A stretch of 64,000 nucleotides of DNA from Bathymodiolus brooksi (GCA_963680875.1 OY804579.1:84061095-84125094), one strand, 5' to 3'. Positions 11,404-24,890 are shown, counted from the stretch's first letter. Program-made: numbers and translations. Notes: generated by a model not told the origin, from the sequence alone.

Positions 11404-13640
11404 AGAAAGTGAATTAATAAACGGGTTTCTACATTTTTTTAAATGCAGCTACAGAGGTAGTAATAAGCTGACATGAAAATGCTGGTTATGAAAAGAAAGT
11501 TAGCACAGGTGGTGGTCAACAGGTCCACCAATACCAACGAAACAAACTAATTAGCTCTCACTTCTGTTAATTTTAAATTGTAAAACTGGACTTTAAAAAG
11601 TTCTTGTCACAGAACTAGTAAATAGCAGACACTTTAAATGAAAAATAGGATAGCTCCATCAATCTTGAAAATATCCTTACATACAATGTATAACTGTAAA
11701 CATTTCTAGAGAGAAAAATGTTAGCAATTTTACAATCTGTTCAAAAGTAAAAGGGCTACATCTGGGTGCAACATGACAACAAGGGTTTCTTCCTGCACCA
11801 GTTTTACTGCAATCAATTGCAAGCTTAACTCGAAAATCATAAATGATAGAGGAAATCAACTGGAATACTTGCTGAAGCTATTGTCACAATCAACTCATAG
11901 AATATAATATAAAAGAGCATGTTGCAAAAAACTGCATTGAAATTGGATGAAAAATAAAAAAGTTCAAATTCTGAAAATTGGCCCTTTTCGTTCAAGTTAA
12001 TCTCAGAAATCTAGAGAGATAATGGAAATCAGTTAACATATTACCAGAAACTCTCAACACAAAACACATCAAAATTGAAAGAAAAATACAAATTCTATAT
12101 TTATTCCAAAATATACAAAATTATGGAATTTTGGCCCTTTTGTGATGACAATCGATTCATATTTGGATTTACATCATATCCATCACCAATCACTCATGTT
12201 TGTGAGCTTGATTCCTGCTCATTGTGAGGTGTACTTGATTCAACTTTAAGTAAAACAGAATTGTCAGTATTTTTCAATAGGTCAGTGTTTTTTTTTCTCT
12301 CAGTGCATCGATCATTCTGTGTACTTCGAATAACTCTATCAATAAAACTGAACAACAATTAATAATATACCTGATTTAGTCATTCACATTGGAAATTTAA
12401 TTCATCTTTGCAAATATATTAATAGTGAGCAACCCTCTTCCAACCCCCAATTATAATATGGAATAATATATCCCCATATAAAGGAGTGTTTTCTACTATT
12501 AATAAACAAAGGGGTCTAAAAGAGGTTAAAATATTAATATAAATATGAACAATTATAATATTTTGTCATCATTATAAGAGAACAACGAATTCGTCCCTGC
12601 TGATATTCGTTGTCAAAATACAAAAGCTTCTTTATATCGTGTCTTTCTAATAATGTTTGTTTACAAAATATTATCTTCTTGTAATTATTGGATTTAATAT
12701 GCTCTACATATACTAATGATACAATTATAGATTTTTTTTTATAGTTTAAAGATTAACAAATATAAGTAAAAGATTATTCAGATACTGTTAGAAAGTAAAC
12801 CATACATTTTTTTCTTTTTTAAACTATTCTAATTGTTCATGATCAAACAATTTCAATTGGTCAAGTTCGATAAAAATCTTATAAATCATACTTAAGACTG
12901 CCATAAAAACACTACTAAGGATTTTTAAAGAGAAAGTGGTCATTGAATATATGGAATTTTTAGTTATAATATAATAAACATGTCTGTGTTTCTCAAAAAT
13001 CATTCGATGAAAATTATGTTTGACTTTACGGAATATCATTGCAAGTCTTCATTTGTTTCAACACTGTAACACTACAAATTTATGAGGATCGTAGCACACA
13101 AGACACAATAAAAACAAACAAAAGCTAAGAAACAAGATCAATTCTCTCTAATATTAATTACCCTTTTTATCATGGCCATGATTATATACTCTTAATAAAA
13201 GCAGAAAACAAAGATCGTTAATGACATTAGTCAAGATGACAGGTGCGGAGCATTTTTTATTGTATTTCCCCAGTATGTTGGTGGTTCGTTGACCCAACAA
13301 CTGTAAAGTAATTACATTATCATTTAAGGTAAATCAATTATAGCTTTCGCTTCATTTCAATGAACATTGTTACTTTCAAGAATAGACAAGATGATACTAA
13401 GTTTACAAGTACATTTCATAAATTATCCTAATGGTTGAAACAAGCAAATCAATATATAACAGATCTCAATTCTTCAAAAACAAAAACAATATCATAATAT
13501 TTTATTGCCAATTTTTTTTTTCTTCACATGAAATGGCAGTCAGGATTTAAATTTTGCTTAGCCTTACTACCCAATCCTTGGAAATATTCTTCAACTGCAT
13601 TTAAAATATTCACATATATGTACAACAGATACATGTATAC
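11404..13640. other. Non-coding, no gene seen
   Basis: AT-rich intergenic or intronic sequence. I see no coding region, RNA gene or organised repeat apart from short homopolymer runs. Confidence 0.5.
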
Positions 13641-14660
13641 AGTCAAACCTGTATTAAGAGGTCACCTTTGGGACAAAGAAAAAGTGGCCTTATAAAACAG
13701 GTGGATTAATAAAAGAGGTTCAATTCATATGAAATTTTCTAGGACAGGACAAGTAAAAGGTGACTTTTTGATACAGGCAACTGCTTAATAGAGGTGACTG
13801 CATGGGCAGGTTTAACTGTATATTTTATTAAGCTTTAGGAACAGGTAAAGAAGTGAGCATCTGTGAAGCTTTTCTTGAAGAAGAAACACAATGATTTAAT
13901 ACATTTTCGAATATGGTCCAACATTTAAAATAGGACTTTAAATAAAAATTAAACATTTTGGGCATTGGTCCTTTTTGGTCCTCTCATATCTCGGAAACAG
14001 TAAAAACTACAAAAATTGTATTGGAACACTTCAGACAGGAATTTTTCTATGGAATTCAATGGAAAACCTGCATGCAAATTTAGATTTTAGGACTTGCAAT
14101 AAAAAAAACGTTAAAAAATGTATCATTTTCGGTATTGGTCCCTTATGGTTCAATTGAACCCCTTTTATCTCGGATGTCATAAGATCTAAGGCAAATCTGT
14201 TTGATATCTGCAGGCAGAAAATTTAATAAGGAATTAAAAGAAAAAATCCCAATCAAAATGGGACATAAAATCAAAATTCTACATTTTGGATGTTGGCTCC
14301 ATTTTAATCCCTCTATATCTTAGAAACTGCAAGAGCCTTAAATATCACATAAAGAGACTTTTATAGAGAACATAACAACAAAATTCATCAAAATTGGTTG
14401 AAAAATTAACTGTCCACTTTATAAAAACAGAAAACACCATTTTTAACATACTGGGGCCTCTTGTTTCTTTAGTGGATTTCTGATCAAGACAAAAACATTA
14501 AACCTTCAATGTAGAAAACCATCCAATGTACATTACCACCAAGATTTGTATCAATGGCTTCAGAAAAGAAGATGAAAATGTAAAAGGTTAGGGATGACAG
14601 CGACAATTGAAGGAAAGTGATAATACCTTTGGGTCAGGTTAGAGAAAAACAGCTGAAACA
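13641..14660. repeat. Old dispersed-repeat relics
   Basis: 13641-13820 (CAGTCAAACCTGTATTAAGA, GTGGCCTTATAAAACAGG) resembles 22405-22485 (AGAGACCACTTTTTC, GTGGCCTTAAAAGACAGG), so both are copies of one dispersed repeat. 13960-14460 has three rounds of a diverged unit (TTGGTCC... TATCTCGGAAAC, TATCTCGGATGTC, TATCTTAGAAACTG). 14460-14650 resembles the end of an array element (GATTTCTGATCAAGAC, GAAAAGAAGATGAAAATG, CTTTGGGTCAGGTTAGAG). None is coding. Confidence 0.5.
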
Positions 14661-16226
14661 AAACCATTGCTGGTCATTTTAAACTCTTTTCAAAGATTGT
14701 CCTCTAGTATCAAATCTGTGTCACACTGATTAATGATGCTTACTTTTCTGTACTTAGAATTAGGATATTAGGTGACTATATCTTTCTGGTATACAAATAA
14801 AACAAATATTTATTTGTACACCCAGGGTACTGCTGATGGTTTCCAGGACTCATACCACAGAGCTTCCTAGCACATCACCAGGTGTTCTGATAGGGAATGC
14901 TTTCTTAATGAGGGTTATCAGGTTATAATAAGGAAAGCCTGACTGTAGTGGATGCCATGTTTGGAGAGTCCCACACTCTTTGCATGTGAAAGGCGACTTG
15001 TGGTGATTTTGAAGAAAAAAAAGAGAGTAGGTATATTGTAGCCACTACAAAAGGCTATTTTTTTGTCCAGTAGCAGTATAATATATTTAAGCCAATGCTA
15101 TGATTGTCCCATTCCCCCCTCATTTCTGTATACATTTTATTTATTGTTAAACCTGTTCTGGTCCTGAATATGCATAAGATATTTGCTGATGGACATTTAA
15201 GCAACTACCGATCAATCAATATTTCTACAACACCTGTTATTTGTATAAAAGTACATACAGATGTACAATGTGGAAGGATGATTGCAGGATAAATACCATA
15301 TACTTTAGACTAGGTCAAGAATATTTTTACTATTGACAGAGGTTTTTCCCATTATAGGGTTGGTTTATGGTGTTTAACACCACTCTCAACAATATTTCAG
15401 TTATATTGTGGCAGTCAGCTTTATTGGTGGAGGAAACTGGAGTACCTGTAGAAAATCACCGACCTGTTGCAAGTCACTGACAAACTTTATCACATAATGT
15501 TGTATCAAGTACACCTCATTAGTTCGGATTATAGGACTATGGAGAACTTACTCATTAGGCCTATAGATTTGTAAACTCTTTATAGTCCAGTAAATATTAT
15601 GGTTACAATGTACATTTTAACAATTTATTGCTTATTTTCAAGGTACAAACATTCCTTTCCAGTGCAATAATAGCATTAACTTGTAGCTCAAAATGTGTCT
15701 CAATGTCATAGATCCTTTAATATCGTTGACATTGTAGAAATCACCACAATGTGATACTCATCAATCCATTTTATGATCTCAAATGAAGTATACCAGAAAA
15801 GGTGATGACATCAACATTTCAACTTGTTCTCTACTTAATAGTGAAACCTCTCTAAGCCAAACCTTGAATAAACCAGAATCCTACATGAACCGAACTTTAA
15901 AGAAATAAATGTGCCAATGTAGGAAATCTTTGTTAATTTGTATCACAACCCAGTGTGTTTTCCTTTGATCTTTAGTATTTTCTAAATGAAGATAACCATA
16001 CAGGAGGTGGAGTCAAGATAGCTATTTTTGGGCAAAGCATGTTCTATTTAGTGTGCTTTAACTGTGACCTAATTTTGATAGAACACAGAAATAAACACAT
16101 TGTAACTTTTTTTTTGACAATTGCCTTGAATTGGTACACATTGTAATTTTTTGACCAAGTGATAGACATTTTGGGTGCAAAGTGGTACTAAGTGCAAGCT
16201 TTCTTAAATCTGACACTGGACAAAAC
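14661..16226. other. Non-coding apart from one SINE copy
   Basis: No supported gene. The SINE copy at 15359-15527 is listed separately. CTCTCTAAGCCAAACC-type sequence near 15848 looks like another old dispersed repeat. Confidence 0.45.
15359..15527 (-). mobile_element. SINE family A, head-truncated copy
   Basis: It carries GGTGTTTAACACCACTCTCA, TTATATTGTGGCAGTCAGC and CCGACCTGTTGCAAGTCACT, then stops after GTATCAAGTACACCTCATTA, so the tRNA-like head is absent. ATTATAGG lies at both 15351-15358 and 15528-15535 and is a possible 8-bp target duplication. Confidence 0.65.
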
Positions 16227-16234
16227 TATAAAAC

Positions 16235-16596
16235 CACAGGCGCTCGTGGCACGGACCACCCCCCTTTTTCTAACTTTCTGTTTACAAATTTATTTTCAAT
16301 AAAAATTTCTTTATTTCTTTATTATTTCATCTCTTTTTCCTTATTTTAACTTGTTCGTGTCAATATTCATACAATCTTATGCTAACATCAAATTGCATGT
16401 GTCGACCCTATTTACTATTAGTATCTATTATAGGGTCGACACATGCAATTTGATGTTAGCATAAGATTGTATGAATATTGGCACGAACAAGTTAAAATAA
16501 GGAAAAAGAGATGAAATAATAAAGAAATTTTATTGAAAATAAGTTTGTAAACAGAAAGTTAGAAAAAGGGGGTGGTCCGTGCCACAAGCGCCTGTG
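16235..16596. mobile_element. hAT-like foldback MITE, 362 bp, 8-bp target duplication
   Basis: Almost the whole element is one inverted repeat. The left arm (16235 to about 16411) starts CACAGGCGCTCGTGGCACGG and ends at GTCGACCCTAT. The right arm (about 16430-16596) starts ATAGGGTCGAC and ends CCGTGCCACAAGCGCCTGTG. The loop is about 18 nt. TATAAAAC flanks both sides (16227-16234 and 16597-16604), an exact 8-bp target duplication. The 8-bp duplication and CA...TG ends point to a hAT-type transposase acting in trans; the superfamily call is inference. It has no coding capacity. Confidence 0.85.
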
Positions 16597-16604
16597 TATA
16601 AAAC

Positions 16605-17775
16605 AAGCAAAAAGACTGACAAAGTGATCCCCACGTGTTTGTTCATGCAGATGACATAAAAACAAATGAAAAATTCTTTAGCTTTAACATTAACAAAGCA
16701 TTTTTTTTCATTCAAACAAGACAAATTATCAGTTTTGCAATAAACAAGTGATCACATTTGACATAGACTAGAGTCACACCACGTAAAAAAAAAATTGCCG
16801 CTTCGCACTTCAAAAATGCTGAAAAACCGCCTCAGATTTTCCATTTTCTTTAAAAAAAATAAAAATGAAAAACTGTTCGCTCTCTTCTAAAATTTTGTAA
16901 AAATCAAGAATTTTTTCAGAAAAAGTTGTGTCATGTGTGTGCCGCATCAAAATTTTACCTTCGCCTCTAAAATTTTCAATTTCAATAAAAAAAAAATGAA
17001 ATGTTCTCTGCCACCTGTGAAAGCATAAAATCCATATCATCATTTAAAAGATCCCATCCGTCATTTTCGCTGCCATTTAACGTTAACCACGTGTTCTATT
17101 AAAAACTTTTTACCGGGTCACTGACTGCTGGCGTACGTGACCAAGATCAGTCTTCTCAAGTGCGACAGACGTCAATCACACATTTGCTTCCGTTTGATTG
17201 ATTATGATACAAAACATTTAGAATACTTTTAATTTCTTGTATGCGCATATAAACTGATCTCGGGCACGCCCTCGATCAGTTTATCAGCACATACACGAAA
17301 TTAAAAGTACTCTAAATATTACTTAACCTATATAAAACGAACACCTGTCTATTCCAAATATAAAAGCTTGTTCCTAAGGAGGTTCGGTTTAGTCAGGTTT
17401 CATTGTCAATACAGGTAAAACTAGAACTGTGAGTGACCTCACTGAGTGATACCCCCCGCTTGCAATACTATGATGTTCAAACTTTGGAATACAGGTTTAT
17501 TAGCAAGTTACCTATGAAAAAAGAACGGATATGGAGTAATGTCAAGGAGACAACATCCCATCTCCAAAATAAACTAACCAAGAACATACATCTAGGGGTT
17601 GCCACAAGGTCTTCAACAAAGTGGGATTGTTTAAAACCAATACGGTTTCATCAGTATACATGAGGATTACAACATTTCCTAACTTTTTTACAAGAGGATA
17701 TAGGTCACATCAAATGTTATTGATTCAAAATTAATTATTTATTCTAGAGTAGTTTTTATATTGCAAATATCCAGA
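16605..17775. other. Non-coding with one imperfect hairpin
   Basis: No gene supported. An imperfect inverted repeat spans about 17215-17320: GAATACTTTTAATTTCTTGT pairs with ACGAAATTAAAAGTACTCT, and AAACTGATC pairs with GATCAGTTT, around a short GC-rich centre (CGGGCACGCCC). Its flanks were not resolved. Confidence 0.5.
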
Positions 17776-18350
17776 TGTGAAAAGGTCAATTAAAATCTTA
17801 TTTCATTCAGGAATAGTTACGCTTACATCACCTTCCAAATTTTTGACAGGAACCATATTCCTTCATGCACATCTGCAGGCAGTGTATTACAACTGTGTAC
17901 AGTTTCATTTAAATCCAATGAGCCGTTTAGGAGGAGTTGCACTTACAAGCCCATCTCTCCATACAGAACGTATTTCAGAGTATAAGTTGAATTATCTCCC
18001 CTTCCAAATTTTGGACAGCGACCATATTTCTTCATGCACATCTGCAGATAGTGTACTACAACTGTGTAAAGTTTCACAAAAATCCAATAAGCCGTTTAGG
18101 AGGAGTTGCGTTTACAAAGTACATGCCCCCCCCTTTTCGTGAAAGTATAGGTTGAATTATCTCCCCTTTTAAATTTTGGAAAGCAACCATATTCCTTCAT
18201 GCACATCTGCAGGTAGTGTACTGCAAATGTGTAAAGTTTCATAAAAATCAAATAAGCCGTTTAGGAGGAATTGCACTTACAAGGTACATGGACGGACGGA
18301 CGGACAGGGTGATTCCTATATACCCCCCCCCCCCCCCCAAACTTTGTTTG
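17776..18350. repeat. Three-copy tandem dispersed repeat ending in GGAC repeats and poly-C
   Basis: Three diverged units start near 17820, 18000 and 18170. Each contains TTCATGCACATCTGCAG, a GTGTA(A/C)A(G)TTTCA block and GCCGTTTAGGAGGA. The array ends with ACGGACGGACGGACGGAC (about 18290), GGGTGATTCCTATATACC, a run of about 17 C and TTTGCGGGGACATAA. It has the look of a bivalve dispersed repeat. The 121-codon ORF inside it is a product of the repeat and not supported as a gene. Confidence 0.65.
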
Positions 18351-18832
18351 CGGGGACATAAATATATACAGACTATTAAAATAAATTTTATAACTTGTTG
18401 AGGACCATGAAAATAGTGGAAGAGAATTCAATGTTTGACTGCCACATCTAGTACTAGTGTACATATCACACCTGTAGGCAGGGCATTCACTATTTAAGTG
18501 GAGGTTTTGGTTGAATTATGACTATTAAAATGTCAAGATTTTGGTTGAATTACGACTATTATATTCAAGATTTTGGTTGAATTATGATATAAAGTCTGGA
18601 TTTTGAACCCGGTCACAAGACCATTGTCACATAGCAGGGTTATCTCCCTTCAAAAATCATAGCTACATGTACAGGCCTATATACATGTAGAAAGTATTAT
18701 AGATATAAATAATTGGTCTGCTTACAAAAAAAAATGTATATAGTATAGCATCACAGTTATTTGTATGGAGCTAAAGTGATAATAAAAATATATTATGATC
18801 TTTTTACAGGTAATTAATCTTATAATAGAATA

Positions 18833-21800
18833 CCAGAGGCTCCCAGGAGCCTGTAATCGCTCACCTGGATCAAAGCTGCTTTCAATAACAACGCAACTGC
18901 ACTGTGGCGGCCATCTTGGCGGGAGAGCGCAACTGCCGGACACAATTTTGGAAGAGGACCATCCAATGACGATTCCATGAAAGTTTGGTTCTAATTGTGC
19001 TACTGGTTCCAGACAAGATGGTTTTTATGTGAATTTCCCATAGGGTTCTATGTTAAACTAAGTACAGCTGTGCAGACATCTTGGTCAGAGGGCGGGACCA
19101 CCAGACACAATTTTGGAAGAGGACCATCCAATGACTATTTTATCAAAGTTTGGTTCCAATTGAGCAACTGGTTCCAGACAAGAAGATTTTTATGTGAATT
19201 TCCCATAGGTTCCTATGTTAAACTAAGTTCGGCTGTGGGGGCCATCTTGGTCGAAGGATCGAACTGCCTAACATATTTTTGGAAGAGAACCATCCAATGA
19301 CTATTTCATCAACATTTAGTTCTTATTGAGTAAATGGTTTCAAACAAGAAGATTTTTATGGGAGTTTCCCATAGGGTCCTATGTTAAATTAAGTTCGGCT
19401 GTGGCGGCCATCTTGGTCGGAGGTCTGAAATGTCAGACGTAAATTTGGAAGGGAACCACCCAAGGATCATTTCAGCAAAGTTAGGTTGAGATTGGCTCAG
19501 TAGTTTCAGAGGAGAAGATTTTTTAAATTTCATCCCCCCTTTTTTCTATTTTGAGCTTGGCAGCCATCTTGGTTGGAAGTCGGGATCACCGGACACAATT
19601 TTGGAAGGGGGCCATCCAAGAATCATTTCAGCAAAGTTTGGTTGAGATTGGCTCAGTAGTTTCAGAGGAGAAGATTTTTTTTTAATTTCATCCTCCCTTT
19701 TTTCTAATTTGCATAATCGGTCAAAATCGGCAAAAGTTCAAAGTTCATAAAAAATCCTGTAATACATGTTAAAAAGCTCATCATTATGCTTATACAGTTC
19801 AAATTTGGGCACATTCTGGCTTAAAATAGAGTAATTTTGGCCATTTGAAACAAATTCTATTTTTAGTAACAGCTGCCATCTTGAATGGAGGGCAGGGCTG
19901 TCGGACACAATTTTGAAAGGGACCCACCCAGGGACCATCCCTGCCAGGTTTGGTTTAATTTGGTTCAGCGGTTTCAGAGAAGATTTAAATGCGATCTTTT
20001 ATCAAAATATGCCTAATTTGCATAATCGGTATATATCGGCTGAAAGAAAAATTTCACAGAAAAACCCAGAATATATGTTAAACTGCTTCTTGCCATGTAG
20101 CAGCAGTTAAAATTTGAGCTCATTTTGACTTACACTAAAGCAGCAATGGACAATTAAAATTTCATCCCCACTTTTTTCTATTTTGAGCTTGGCGGCCATC
20201 TTCGTTGGAAGTCAGGATCACCGGACACAATTTTGGAAGGGGGCCATCCAAGAATCATTTCAACAAAGTTTGGTTGAGATTGGCTCAGTAGTTTCAGAGA
20301 AGAAGATTTTTTTTAAATTTCATCCCCCCTTTTTTCTAATTTGCATAATCGGTCAAAATCGGCAAAAGTTCAAAATTCATAAAAAATCCTGTAATACATA
20401 ATAAAAAGCTCATCATTATGCTTATACAGTTCAAATTTGGGCACACTCTGGCTTAAAATAGAGCAGTTGTGGCCATTTGAAGAAATTTCTATTTTTAGTA
20501 ACAGTGGCCATCTTGAATGGAGGGCGGGGCTGTCGGACACAATTTTGAAAGGGACCCACCCAGGGACCATCCCTGCCAGGTTTGGTTTAATTTGGTTCAG
20601 CGGTTTCAGAGGAGAAGATTTAAATGTGATCTTTTATCAAAATATGCCTAATTTGCATAATCGGTATATATCGGCTGAAAGAAAAATTTCACAGAAAAAC
20701 CTGGAATATATGTTAAACTATTCCTTGCCATGTAGCTGCAGTTAAAATTTGAGCTCATTTTGACTTACACTGAAACAGCAATGGACAATTAAAATTTCAT
20801 CCCCCCTTTTTCTATTTTGAGCTTGGTGGCCATCTTGGTTGGAAGTCGGGATCAACGGACACAATTTTGGAAGGGGGCCATCCAAGTATCATTTCAGCAA
20901 AGTTTGGTTGAGATTGGCTCAGTAGTTTCAGAGGAGAAGATTTTTTTTTAATTTCATCCCCCTTTTTTTCTAATTTGCATAATCGGTCAAAATGGGCAAA
21001 AGTTCATAAAAAATCCTGTAATACATGTTAAAAAGCTCATCATTATGCTTATACAGTTCAATTTGGGCACATTCTGGCTTAAAATAGATCAGTTTTGGCC
21101 ATTTGAAGAAATTTCTATTTTTAGTAACAGCGGCCATCTTGAATGGAGGGCGGGCCTGTCGGACACAATTTTGAAAGGGACCCACCCTGCCAGGTTTGGT
21201 TTAATTTGGTTCAGCGGTTTCAGAGGAGAAGATTTAAATGCGATCTTTTATCAAAATATGCCTAATTTGCATAATCGGTATATATCGGCTGAAAGAAAAA
21301 TTTCACAGAAAAACCTGGAACATATGTTAAACTACTTCTTGCCATGTAGCTGCAGTTAAAATTTGAGCTCATTTTGACTTACACTAAAGCAGCAATGGAC
21401 AATTAAAATTTCATCCCCACTTTTTTCTATTTTGAGCTTGGCAGCCATCTTGGTTGGAAGTCGGGATCACCGCACACAAATTTGGAAGGGGGCCATCCAA
21501 GAATCATTTCAGCAAAGTTTGGTTGAGTTTGGCTCAGTACTTTCAGAGAAGAAGATTTTTTTTAAATTTCATCCCCCCTTTTTTCTAATTTGCATAATCG
21601 GTCAAAATCGGCAATAGTTCAAAGTTCATAAAAAATCCTGTAATACATGTTAAAAAACTCATCATTATGCTTATACAGTTCAAATTTGGGCACATTCTGG
21701 CTTAAAATAGAGCAGTTTTGGCCATTTGAAGAAATTTCTATTTTTAGTAACAGCAGCCATCTTGAATGGAGGGCGGGGCTGTCGGACACAATTTTGAAAG

Positions 21801-22276
21801 AGACCCACCCAGGGACCATCCCTGCCAGGTTTGGTTTAATTTGGTTCAGCGGTTTCAGAGGAGAAGATTTAAATGTGATCTTTTATCAAAATATGCCTAA
21901 TTTGCATAATCAGTATATATCGGCTGAAAGAAAAATTTCACAGAAAAACCCGGAATATATGTTAAACTAATCCTTGCCATGTAGCCGCAGTTAAAATTTG
22001 AGCTCATTTTGACTTACACTAAAGCAGCAATGGACAATTAAAATTTCATCTCCCCTTTTTTCTATTTTTAGCTTGGCGGCCATCTTGGTTGGAAGTCGGG
22101 ATCACCGAACACAATTTTGAAAGGGGGCCATCCAAGGACCATTCCACCAAAGTTTGGTTGCAATTGGCCCAGTGGTTTCTGAGGAGAAGATTAAAATGTG
22201 AAATGTTGACGGACGGACGACGGACGAAAAGTGATGACAATAGCTCACATGGCCTAAAGGCCAGGTGAGCTAAAAA
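18833..22276. mobile_element. Satellite-bearing element with terminal hairpins (third copy)
   Basis: The left end is CCAGAGGCTCCCAGGAGCC, with hairpin GGCTC-CCAG-GAGCC at 18838-18851, then TCGCTCACCTGG. The interior starts with four diverged monomers of about 180 bp (GTGGCGGCCATCTTGG boxes near 18902, 19070, 19235 and 19400). An array of about 620-bp composite units follows from 19440 to 22200; half of each composite unit resembles the 311-bp satellite at 1-3600. The right end has a GACGGACGGACGAC run, then GGCC-TAAA-GGCC at 22251-22262, then AGGTGAGCTAAAAAA. The many 60-107-codon ORFs are array shadows. Confidence 0.8.
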
Positions 22277-23349
22277 AGAGGCCTTCATGGCCATGATTGT
22301 ACGACCATTACATGTACCACTATCGTCTGTTTGTTTGACACTATATATGATAAAGACCATCCAACATATGATTATCGGGCCCGATTTCAGATGTATAGAG
22401 ATTGCTAAATACTAGTAAATTGTCCCCCTTAATAGAGACCACTTTTTCATTGAAGAAGATGTGGCCTTAAAAGACAGGGAATACTGTATCTTGAACTTGG
22501 GACTTAAAGAAGGGAAATAACTCCTATAATAAACATGTAATTTTAAAATCAATTCGCAAATGGACAAATGATCTATCGTTAACCATCACTGTTTAAATTG
22601 TCTTTCATTATAACCAATACAAACTGATGACATTCAAATTAAAGCAGTTCTAGCACATATAGTATTCTGTTGATATGATCTAGTAGTGTTCACAATATAA
22701 AGAGAAATTAATATATAATTTCTAGATACTAATTTTTGTTCAAGAAATATTCTTAAATTCCTGCACAATTATGAAGCAAATAATGTCATGGGGATTATTG
22801 TAGCTTGGTCATCTGAAATCATTAGAAGTACATAACAGTATATATCCATTCTATTATATAAGGGTAACTTTCCTCTAGTTCACACCTACATAGTTTAGAA
22901 CATAAATTGATGAAATAAACAAGTGGCATAATCTGCCTTGAACTTGATAAACATATTTACCTACATGTTACCTACGGTACATGTATCAAAATAATCAATA
23001 AAAAATGTCAAGAAAAAATATTTTTATTACTAAAGATATAAAAAAAAATTCTATAATACTTTGAAACCCCTTCAAAGTAGAGCCTAATTAAATACAATAT
23101 TTAGCTTACATTTGTACTTTAAGAATATAAAATGATATGGACAATTATGGTATGTAAAGAGGCTAGTTTTGGTCCATTGGCATTGGCCTTTACAAATGAA
23201 AACTTTAAACAAAAATCTTAACTCTTTATGCACAATTAAAATAACACTATTAATATTCAATTATATGGATGAATCCAAATATTATTATGTTGATTATCAG
23301 TGTCTATATACATGCACATGTATGAACATATTATTCAATTTATTGTACA
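22277..23349. other. Non-coding, no gene seen
   Basis: AT-rich sequence with a copy of the dispersed repeat also seen at 13641 (here 22405-22485). No coding region or RNA gene recognised. Confidence 0.45.
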
Positions 23350-24606
23350 CACTCATGGGTCAAAAGTATTTCCGCACTAAGATATTTCCCTATGTATTTC
23401 ATATAATACCACTTATTTTCATAACATTCTCATGAAGTCATTCCTTTGCCGATTTTCATGAAATTTTCACCTTTAAAGGGAAACTTCGCGATTTTTTACA
23501 TGTTAGCTAAATATATTCCTGGTGATATAAAATACATATTCACAAAGTTTTATCGACATATTTCCACAAATAACGAAGCAAATCGCAAATTTGTAATTTT
23601 AATTTCTAATTTTTCAACTAGCTTGTGACGTTTTAAGCCAAAAATGCATTGTGGGATTGAAATTTAAAGTCTGGGTCGCTGATGTTAAATTCGCTTCATT
23701 TAAAGCGCTCAGAGGACTGTAATTTAAATCTAATAACCGTTGGAAAATTAAATACTGAAGTGAACAGCTACGTACTTTTTTGACAAACAACTATTTTAAA
23801 TGAACAAAATGTTTCATTTCCTTTATATTTACAATGGAAAGAGTGTTTTATAACAGTCACCTATATTCGCTATATATCGGATCCCTTTTACAATTATGTT
23901 CATTTTGTTTTACTGCTAATGTGCTGAAAAATATAATGGATAATTTTGACAACGCGTAACTTGCTAGATTCTGTTTTAATCCCTTTTTTATAATCATTAT
24001 TCGGCATGCTGTTTACTGTTATTTTGATCTCCGCATGTAGATGTCCGCTTGTGTGTTTTCTAGCCGGAGGGTAAAATTATACAGGTGTAAAATTCAAGGT
24101 GACCGGATTAATAAAATGGGAATTTGAAAACACACTATTTGCTTTCCAAGACGAGTTGGTAGATCGTTTATTATCTATTAAAGATAAAATATTCTTAAAA
24201 CATTAGAATAAATATAATGTTGAAATAACAGGAACAAATTATGTTTTAGATGATAAAAAAAGTATACATTATCCTTGAAATTATAAGTGTTCATTATGAG
24301 AGGTGCCAAATTGGCCTAACTATATATAGCTGTCTCACCATAATAATTTAACGATCGATGTTCATAAAAGATGTTTTAATTTTAATATTAAATAAAATGA
24401 TTTAGGCCTAAACGTTTAGAAATGAATTTTTCTTTTTAACAATAAAAGAAAATGATTATGATTTTACTCAATCATTATTTTAACAGTCGGTGTTCAAAAA
24501 AAGATGTTTTAATTAATTTAATTTAATCAAATGATTATGATTTTACTCAATCAATATTTCTTTACTTTTCTTTTGTTCAACGCGTGCTGTTTGTTTGGGA
24601 ACATTT

Positions 24607-24652
24607 CTATATAAAGCCCCAAAATTAACGTTTTGGTTATAGCTTAAATATG
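24607..24652 (+). promoter_or_regulatory. TATA box and start region of the decayed ORF
   Basis: TATATAAAG at about 24609-24617 lies about 40 bp before the ATG at 24650. Spacing and sequence suit a core promoter of the element's own gene, but transcription is inferred only. Confidence 0.35.
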
Positions 24653-24890
24653 TCGAGCTCAGGTACGGAAAGTGACTAGCGCCTCAAGTGATGTAGTTTC
24701 GACGACTATGGGGTGTTTGGTTACCAACTTGAACCAGAATATACGGAAGAAGAACTCAGACAAATGGAAGAGGCAGCGAGTGCCCAACGTCGGGAAATCG
24801 AGAACAACCCACGTCAGAACGACACAAATTTGAAATCCACTGATATTCATTTAGACAAAGTTCGGAAGAGATCATGATCATGAGCGGTAT
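24650..24890 (+). pseudogene. Decayed ORF with an EPEYTEEEL motif
   Basis: From the ATG at 24650 the reading frame has two early stops (codons 10 and 14) and then stays open for about 65 codons. These include FDDYGVFGYQLEPEYTEEEL and an acidic, glutamate-rich stretch (RQMEEAASAQRREIENN). The EPEYTEEEL signature is one I associate with N-termini of invertebrate multi-copy proteins of transposon character, but I cannot name the family securely. No downstream domain was found; it may continue through an intron or be truncated. Confidence 0.4.

Noticed and set aside
17777..18142. 121-codon plus-strand ORF
   Set aside because: It lies in a tandem dispersed repeat and contains the repeat twice.
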